A program made the translations under genes and the position numbers. A stretch of DNA of 64,000 bases from assembly GCA_030549495.1 (NCBI GenBank), contig JAUIRK010000121.1:434001-498000 (forward strand), in the 5' to 3' direction. Under the pieces are notes generated by a model. It searched no databases and was not told where the DNA came from. It was given only the letters and a program-made list of their open reading frames with translations. This DNA is from Nectonema munidae (taxonomy: Eukaryota > Nematomorpha > Nectonematoida > Nectonematidae). Below, one piece after another: positions 56,680 to 64,000 of the stretch; within the stretch, counting starts at the first letter, position 1; each line of letters opens with the position of its first letter.

Positions 56680-57795
56680 TTGTTTCGAATGCTTCGAGGT
56701 TCACCATATACTCGCCTACTTTTCTTGCTTGATTTACTTGTGTCAGAATATGGATCAGAGAATAAAAGTAACGATTTGTTCAATGACAGTTACGGAATTC
56801 CTTTTTTGAAAGCATCTCTTGGGAGGGACATGTTCACACTGATTCATGTTTTTCTCTATTTCGACGACAAGAGATCTAGGGACCCCAATGAAAAAATTTC
56901 AGCTATTAGATATATACATAGCCATTTTTATCATATTTTTTTCTGAATATTGGACTCCCAATGCTAATGTTACAGTGGATGAGCAGTTGGTGAGTTTTAG
57001 AATTACTGGTAGATCTAATATTAAGATTTACGATGCAAAAAAGCTATGGCTTCAAATTTTATCATCTTAACGATTCTCAAAAGAAACTACACTGTTAGTG
57101 GTACAGCAATATCTACAAGAAAGTTTATTCCTAATATATTAAAACCACTTTATTTGAAAAGTTTGAAACTTCAAGAATGTGAATCTGGCATAATTTATTG
57201 TAAAGAAGCTTCACTTTCTGCCTACATTCCTCGAAAACATTCCAAGAAAAATGTCAAAGTTGTCTATGTGTTTTCTTCTCAGCATAGAAACAAAGTTGAA
57301 ATTTCCTCTGTACATGGAAAACCCGAGACAGTGTTGGAATACAACAAAAACAAAAGTGGTGTGGATGTTGCAAATCGAATGGTTCGACAATTTAGAACAG
57401 ATAAACCGTGTAGAAGATGGACAGTAGCTGTTTTTTCGAATAATCTCGATATTTCATGCTTAAACAAATATATTATCTCCAGGTTCAATTCCTCCGAAAA
57501 CTGCTCTTTTAATATGAATCACGGTAGAAAAACATTTAAAAAAAACTAGCTTTGTGCTTGACTGCTGAATCAATGATGATAAGAGCCTCAACCCCGCAAA
57601 TTAATTTGAAAGTAAAATCTCTTCTAAACTTTTAACGGTTTTCATCCCAAGAAGATCACCACTCAAGCTCATACAGAGGATTTGTTATGCCTGTCTTCCT
57701 AAAAAAGTGAGAACGACGAGAAAATGTAAAAGATGTTCTCATTATATCTGCAAAACACATTCACATATTGCCTGCTCCCACTGCTTATCGTAACT
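56680..57795 (+). pseudogene. piggyBac transposase, second copy, broken
   Basis: Plus strand, several frames: SKASLGRDMF-like entry and HVFLYFDDKRSRDPNEKISA (the LRFDD block), then YWTPNANVTVDEQLVSFR with the first catalytic Asp, ITGRSNIKIYDAKKLW. The middle with the second Asp (TTDNFFTS region) is missing. Then NYTVSGTAISTRKFIPN, YVFSSQHRNKVEISS, GKPETVLEYNKNKSGVDVAN with the third Asp, RRWTVAVFSNNLDISCLNKY, and near 57690-57790 a zinc domain CYACLPKKVRTTRKCKRC, HYICKTHSHIACSHC. The C-terminal cysteine-rich domain is thus kept. No TTAA-bounded ends were identified. Confidence 0.82.
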
Positions 57796-57799
57796 TTTT

Positions 57800-58219
57800 A
57801 TGCTGCTTCAATAAACTTTGCTATTTTCCTGTATTTTCTAATTAATTCAAATTGTTAAATTATGAAAATTAAAAATCTTTTCCAAAATATACGGAAATAT
57901 TTTATATAAAATGTTTTTTATAATTGGCCAAAAAAAATTTAACGCCACATAGAAAATATTTTTGGAATTTTGGTCTTATTTATCTTATATTCATTCTTGC
58001 AAAAAAGTTGCAAAACATATGAATAAAACAACGGTGACTCAATATGGGTGATTTTCCAATAAAAATTTACGTGCTGGTAAAAAATGTTGCATAATGGAAA
58101 TTTTTTCATTATTTCTTGTTAACTGAAAGCCTGGAGTAAAATGCCATATGTCAGTAGTCCGAAGGTTAAAGATTGAGAAGGTGCAAAACATGTTTATGTA
58201 AAATGTCTCATAGCGATTT
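57800..58219. other. AT-rich DNA
   Basis: No feature supported. Confidence 0.4.
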
Positions 58220-58222
58220 TTA

Positions 58223-58487
58223 GATTGAAATAGGACAGTTGTATGCTGATGTTGCAAAAATGGCTATGCAAGTTCTGATTCGATTTGCCACTACATATGA
58301 GTTTGAGCAAGCGTTATCCATGCTACTTGCCATTGAAATAAAATATCGAAACAGATAAGTTAGTAATATGAGAGTTGCATTTGGCAAAACAGAGCCTAAC
58401 ACAACATAGATAGATGCATCCATCCCATTGACATTGAATGGATTATTGAGACAATTTTTGAATAAACATTTGTCAAGTATTTTAGTA
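58223..58487 (-). other. Unassigned minus-strand open frame with a membrane segment
   Basis: About 88 codons open from just after a stop near 58490: CTKILDKCLFKNCLNNPFNV, then NGMDASIYVVLGSVLPNATL, ILLTYLFRYFISMASSMDNA, ending NCPISI. One hydrophobic helix at YVVLGSVLPNATLILLTYLF, six cysteines. The composition is protein-like and less AT-rich than the surroundings. It may be an exon or decayed piece of a membrane receptor, but I cannot name a family. Confidence 0.3.
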
Positions 58488-58489
58488 CA

Positions 58490-59769
58490 ATAGTTTAATT
58501 AATTTTTTTAAATGAGACCCCGAGCTATTAAAAAATTATAGAGACCGCTACGAAGAATAATTATTTTATATAATCTTCATATTCTACCTACACATATATT
58601 CAGTTAGCAAAGTATTGTTTGAAAATATATTTAGGACTTCAGTCTATGAATTGACAGATATGGAGACATGGATTTAAATAGAAATTGAATGTTTAAAATT
58701 TGCTACAAAACTTAAATTTATATAAATTTGGCTATTCCATTCCCTAAGTTATACACTATAAACTATATGAAAATAAAATTGTTTGTACTAAATTTTATTA
58801 ACAAAAATTTTAAGGAAAGTGTGAAAATATTGCAAACTATAAAGCAATCTTCATAAAAAAACTAAAAGATTAAATAAAACGAATTATAGAGAATACTTTC
58901 TTATATAGTTGCTGAAAAATATATGGGCTCTTGTTCAATTACTACCTCTAATAAAATATAACTCAAATTTGCATTATTATATCAATGAAGTGAAAATTAA
59001 TGAAAAATATAGATTTGAAATATCCATTCTAAGATTTAACCTTAAAACAAGAAAAATAATATGGAAAGTCTACTAACAAGCAAAAGAAGTCTTTTAAATA
59101 CAATAAAAAAAATACATAGAATTTTAGGGTGGATGGATATGGGCGTGTACACCTATTCAACAATTAGATTAATAGAAATAAGAGAGCTTTTTGGTAATGT
59201 TGCACTTATCCGCGCATCGATAAACGTCTTTTCAATGCAATTGGCTTTTTATCGATGCACGGATATTGCAACATTACCGCTTTTTAACACTTATTATGGT
59301 TTTTCCTTTCTTCAACTTATACTTCTTTGAAATGCTCAAATATTTTTTCTTTTTGGTTTTCATATTTTTACCAAAATATGGTTATCACTGCTAAATTTTT
59401 CGCATAAAATTTATAAAGCACTTTTGCGAAGAAAACTTAACTTTAATGTAAAAATTAATATTAAAGTAAAAGTGAAAAATGATTATAAATTGCAAGAAGA
59501 GTATTTGACAAAAAAAGCTCATCTATACTTTATCAAGCATTGCAATTTCTGAAAATAAAAAAGAATGAATTGCGAAATTAGACCAGTGTAAAAAAGAGTG
59601 GCTTACTCAAAAAACATAAGAGTTAAAAATTAAAAAATTTATTTTAGATATATTTTCCGAAAATAGATTAAATGTGTATTAAATAATAAAAATTAAAAAA
59701 GAAAAAACACGTACTCTTAAAAAAATGGAAATAAAAATAAATTTAAAAAAGAACGAAACAAAAAAATTT
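58490..59769. other. AT-rich intergenic DNA
   Basis: A palindrome lies at about 59200-59273 (TTGCACTTATCCGCGCATCGATAAA against TTTATCGATGCACGGATATTGCA), a probable MITE relic. An 89-codon frame (59061-59330) runs through it. No gene supported. Confidence 0.4.
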
Positions 59770-59890
59770 ATATAGGTAGGTTGGTAGGTAGGAAGATATA
59801 TCTAAGCATTGTATTTTTCCATATGCGGATCCGCGACCTTAAGGCCTTTTTGAATATTTCCCTTGAATATTTCCCTTGCGAAATGCAGAG
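59770..59890 (+). repeat. GGTAGGTAGG dispersed repeat, copy 2
   Basis: TAGGTAGGTTGGTAGGTAGG then AAGATATATCTAAGCATTG, TTCCATATGC and CTTGCGAAATGC, as at 43133-43210. Here it includes a short direct duplication (TGAATATTTCCCT twice). Confidence 0.6.
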
Positions 59891-60195
59891 GTTCAAGGTA
59901 TTTGCACGGTAAATATTAAGATTGTAAGGAAATATTTTTTTGTAAAAAAAACAGTAAAATTAATGCAAAATTTGATTGCAAATTTAATTAGATTTATTTT
60001 ATAGATGTATTGAATTTTAAAACATTTCATTTTGCAAAATTTTTCATTTGTATGCTCGTTTGTATTTATATTGTATACAGATATAATTACCTTTTTTTGG
60101 ATTATAAGTATCCTAACAAATTGATATGGCCCATTTTACCAATGAAACGGATATTACAGGTAAAACAAGTGACTTATAAACTAAAACTTTTACTG

Positions 60196-60331
60196 TTATA
60201 GGTTAGATACTAGGTTTTGATAACTCAATGTCTTGTGTCCGATTCCGTATCAAGCCTATTTTCTCATAGTTCGATACAAGCAGCGGAATTGTGCCTTCTC
60301 GATGAAAATACTCCACGGTACCTTTACCTAT
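60196..60331 (+). repeat. tRNA-derived SINE, family B, copy 3
   Basis: Box A region TATAGGTTAGATACTAGG, box B GTCCGATTCCG, body CATAGTTCGATACAAGC, tail GGTACCTTTACCTATA. Same orientation as copy 2. Confidence 0.65.
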
Positions 60332-60349
60332 ATGTAAGTAGCAGGTATT

Positions 60350-60700
60350 ACGAAATATTGAAAGCAAGCTCTTAAATTTTATTACTAAGGAGTCAATTTG
60401 AAACTTTCAAAAAAAATTTGTCGGAGAAATTTTATTGATTCTGATAACATAAATGTATGCCCACCTATATTAAAACTAAAATCATTCATACTAAAGTTGT
60501 GTATAGAAGGAAAAAGTATAGCTTTAGTTTCATCAATGGATAAGCTCATTTTATTTAATTATTTGTAGATAAAGTTGAGCATTTCATTTGTTTCCATAAT
60601 ATCATTGTTGGAATAATTAATGAGTATAGAAATATCATATACCTAAGCATAACAAAGTACGTTTTTCCTCTTAATCTCATTTAGAACAGAGTTAATTGGG
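60350..60700 (-). mobile_element. LINE RT palm fragment, minus strand
   Basis: Minus strand reads YDISILINYSNNDIMETNEM, LNFIYK.LNKMSLSIDETKA, then FNIGGHTFMLSESIKFLRQI: motif C neighbourhood, the KxSLxxDxTK motif and the KFLG-like strand of CR1/Daphne-type RTs. Immediately followed by a LINE piece in the opposite orientation. Confidence 0.6.
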
Positions 60701-60724
60701 TTATAATTAATGATTATCCTTGAT

Positions 60725-61970
60725 TATCTTAGATTTGATTAAAAATTATTTATCCAATAGAAAATATTTTGTAAAAGTTAATGGTAAAAAATCCGAAATT
60801 AAATCTATATTCATATTAATTTTGATAAAACTAAATACATGATATACAACTCTCAACACTCCTCTTCTCAATTGAATCTCCCTCTTTCTGTTACTAATAT
60901 TGAAAAAACAGATCCTTATAATTATTTAGGAATTATTTTACAATCTAACCTTTGTTTTACATTGCATTTTAATAAAATTATTAGAGATCTCTCAATCTTC
61001 ATAGGCATTGCATATAGGGTGAGAAATATGTTAACACTTCATTCAAAACTTCTTTTTTTCCATTCTTTTTTCAATCTAAACTAAATATTGTACCTCTCTT
61101 TGGGCTTTTAGTAATAATACATTTATTAATAAATTGCAATCTACGCAAAATCGCGCTCTCAAATTCATTGAGAATAGCCATTCCGCAGACATTAAAAAGT
61201 TACACAATATATTAGATGTTAAACAAATAAGGTCTTTGAGTGCTTCTACTTTCATATACAGAAATTTTAATTCAATCCATTTCTCTAAATACATTTTTTT
61301 AACGAAAACATTCATTCTCACAACTTGAGAAATAATGACAACATTTTCTTACAGCGTTTCCCCAACATGCCTAGACGTAATTGTTTTCTTTTCAACTCCA
61401 TGGTTACATGGAACACTATTCCACTAAAAATTCGTTATTTAAAAAATATAAAATCATTCAAAAAAAACTACGCTCTTTTTTACTTTCTTTTAACATATAA
61501 TTTTTTTCTTCCTATCATAATGTATATATATATTTTTTCTTAGAATCAAATCTGTATTGTAATTAATTTTTACATAATTATTTTAACGATAATCTCTCTT
61601 TTCACTGCCTTTTTATGTTTTTGTCATTTAGAATTGCCTGCACTCTTCTCCCTTCATGAATGATCAAAGCCACTCTCAATCTCCAAAGTTCAACACTTAC
61701 TCCTCATAATCAACAACAATATCATAAAATTTTATATATTCATATATTTATTCGTTATGTTTTTGTACTTCTTACTCTCATCATGGGTTTTTTTTAATCT
61801 ATCATCATTTCACTTTTTTTTCATACTGAAGTATTTTAAAAATTCAAACAATAATTCTTATTGTAGTTGGAAAGATGATGGATTTTTTTCCCATTCGAGC
61901 CTATAAGCATATGTTTCTGCTCGAAAAATTTTTCTAATAGACTTAATAAACTTACTTACTTACTTACTGA
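60725..61970 (+). mobile_element. LINE 3' half, CR1/Daphne-like, with TTAC tail
   Basis: Plus strand: DLIKNYLSNRKYFVKVNGKK, then a jump to NFDKTKYMIYNSQ, YNYLGIILQSNLCFTLHFNK, KLQSTQNRALKFIENSHSAD, LDVKQIRSLSASTFIYRNFN, and NMPRRNCFLFNSMVTWNTIP. No RNase H follows, and the copy ends in (CTTA)n at about 61948-61968 after AATAAA, the microsatellite tail typical of such LINEs. Motif C between the first two blocks is deleted; frame changes near 61085 and 61320. Confidence 0.75.
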
Positions 61971-62099
61971 TGGACCTATATATTAGGCACACATTTGACG
62001 CACGAATTAAAATTGTTGAGTGAAACCATAAAAGATCTTTTAATTAGAAATAAAATTCAATTAATTTAACGCAAATAAAGCTAAATTTGTATGTTGTAA
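61971..62099. other. Spacer between LINE copies
   Basis: Short, featureless. Confidence 0.4.
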
Positions 62100-63550
62100 G
62101 ATTATAGCATAGCAATGGAATCGAGGGCATTTTTTAAATCTAGAAAAATAACTAAGCAATCTTGCTTGTTTTCCCAGAAGTTAATTACATCATTGATAAA
62201 AATTGAGTGAAGTTTTTCTATCAAATGTAATTTACGAAGGTTCGTGTTAAAGATTATTATAGGACTTAAATTAAAGAAAGCATTGTAGTTATTTGGCTAG
62301 ATTTTCTATTTATTGATTTATTTTTGAATAGTTAATGAAAGAAGTAAAAGTGGGAGCAGAAATGCAGAAGATAGTCGTTTATTTCGTATTGATTGCCTTT
62401 GAATCTACAAAGATTGCTTAGTTATTTTTTCATACGGTAAAAGTAGACGTTGCAGGGGCAGTATCCGGGCAACCATTTGATTAGCTTTCGTAATTTTCGT
62501 TCAAATGTCAAGAATTCGTTTGATTATTTATAAATTGAAGGAAAATAGAAGGTGAGGTTTAGATGAGTTTTTATGTAATGTGTAGAGTGTAGGATTTAAG
62601 TAGAGATGTATAGGTTTTTAAAGGAAATGAGTTTAGCTGATGCAAAAGATCATTTTGAAGTACTTGTTTAACCAAATTGTTTACAATCGTGTTTTCGAGA
62701 ATGTGAGCTGGGAACCAGTAGTGGTGTATTTCAAAGTAAGTTGATAAAAGAAATAGTTAATAAACAAATGTATACGTCAAGTATCTGAAGTTGTGCTTGA
62801 GATTTACGTCATTAATGACGTTTTGCCAGTCTGTAAAAAAGTGTTGGATGATACACTTTTTAAAAGAGAACTTATTATGACTTATGTAATCGCAAGCATA
62901 TAGGAGGGCATAGCATTCACCACCTTATGTAATTACGGAGGGATCGAAAGCATATATTTCTGCTATCTAGGAATATAAATGGTGAGTTTGAAGCGGTTCG
63001 TAATTAGGAGTTTGCAAGGGATTTGTTGAAGCAGCTTTGAAAAGAAAAAGTTAATATTAAGAAGGGATGAATTAAAAGGAGTGGATTGATTTTGTTTAGT
63101 ATGAGAAATTTTTTGAGTAGAGACAAATATTGTGGGAGTTAGGATGTGTAGAAAGTTTGAGAGGGAGTGATGTTATGGAAACAAAAGGATTTTAGATGGG
63201 AGCTTATTTGGATGCGTCTTATGATATATTTTTGGTAACAGCATGTTTGAGAAGAAGTATTAGTGGAAGGCAATTTGTAAGGAATTCTAAGATTTTAATA
63301 GGGGTATTTTTGTAGCCTCTGATGATGAGACAAAGGTAATGCATTTTTTTCAAATAAGTAAGTGATGGGTGGATAGCTTAATGATAAACCCGATGAAAGA
63401 ATGCCATATACTAGAGTAATTAGAATGATTGATTTATAAATGAAAGGGTAGTGTTGAATACTTATTTCCATTTCTAAGATATAATTTTACTAAGAGAGAA
63501 GAATTTGAAGATAGGTTATAGTATTGATTTTTGACGTTTGATTGAAAAGT
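62100..63550 (-). mobile_element. Decayed RNase-H-bearing LINE, minus strand
   Basis: Minus strand: GGECYALLYACDYISHNKFS then DWQNVINDVNLKH and YFEIHHYWFPAHILENTIVN, the RNase H order (E-x-x-A helix, DSQ-like turn, xWxPAH), then NGCPDTAPATSTFTV, a relic of the TGHxPxxAYLHRF tail. Same group as 29020-30225 but with many stops, so older. The RT part toward 63.5 kb is barely readable. Confidence 0.6.
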
Positions 63551-64000
63551 GGGATCCAATTATTTTACAAAAGAAGATTGTTTGCTTTGCTATAAAGTGC
63601 GCTCAACTTACAAAATACAAATTAAATTTTTTATAGATAAAATAACGTAATTTTTATTGATCTAAATGTTGTTTCAAAAGACGCGTCGCGCCTTTCTATT
63701 CTTACGGATACAGCAAGAGATCCGTTTCCAAATACTTTTAATCAAACTTATTACTTTGTCTAGCAAAAAAATAGAGAAAAATTATTATTCACATCAAAAA
63801 TTAATTATGAATTTTTTTATAATTTAATCATTTTTTTTAAATATTTTGTTATATTTAAAATATTAAGTTAACTATTCTATTTGGATTTATTTCTATTATT
63901 TGAACTACAAATTTAAATGAAACAGCTTCAAAACTAACCAAAGTGCGACTCTAGGCCGAATGGTTTCATAAAAATTTTAATAACACTACAAAATGGCAAA
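63551..64000. other. AT-rich right edge
   Basis: Nothing recognised. Confidence 0.45.

Noticed and set aside
56489-56707. 72-codon minus-strand frame
   Set aside because: It overlaps the start of the plus-strand piggyBac remnant and has no family match.

Overview
The window is strongly AT-rich eukaryotic DNA. It has spliced genes, short GT-AG introns, AATAAA poly(A) signals, a TATA-type promoter, and a large load of DNA transposons and non-LTR retroelements. Derlin-1 and GLD-2 are animal genes. The repeats (ZBED5-like hAT, piggyBac with TTAA sites, pogo/Tigger, RNase-H-bearing LINEs, tRNA-derived SINEs) fit an arthropod. A parasitic copepod (sea louse) is my best guess, but that is inference: no species marker is visible.

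Host genes. (1) 6021-6257 (+): a 78-residue single-pass membrane microprotein with its own poly(A) signal. (2) 13507-21605 (-): a spliced gene that single-frame reading hides. Its four exons join in matching phases, and the product weakly resembles the REJ region of polycystin-1-like proteins; the 5' end is missing. (3) 38445-39575 (-): a GLD-2 (TENT2-type) cytoplasmic poly(A) polymerase on one coding exon. (4) 54669-55436 (-): Derlin-1 on one coding exon, with a predicted 5'-UTR intron, TATA box and poly(A) signal. These look like independent neighbours, with no sign of an operon or shared pathway.

Layout. 1-13 kb: CA repeats, hAT MITEs, SINEs, the microprotein gene and a decayed hAT copy. 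13-22 kb: the spliced gene, with MITEs in its introns. 21.7-31.3 kb: a Penelope-like element, LINE tails, SINEs and two LINE pieces out of their natural order. 31.3-37.6 kb: two satellite arrays, a piggyBac flanked by TTAA, and a hAT remnant. 38-44 kb: GLD-2 and sparse AT-rich DNA. 44.5-53.8 kb: a full-length hAT with perfect target-site duplication and a nested MITE, an inverted satellite array, piggyBac, LINE, hAT and MULE fragments, and a complete-ended Tigger. 54-56 kb: Derlin-1. 56-64 kb: a second piggyBac, SINEs and at least three LINE fragments in both orientations.

I found no rRNA, functional-looking tRNA, CRISPR array, or capsid- or envelope-bearing element.
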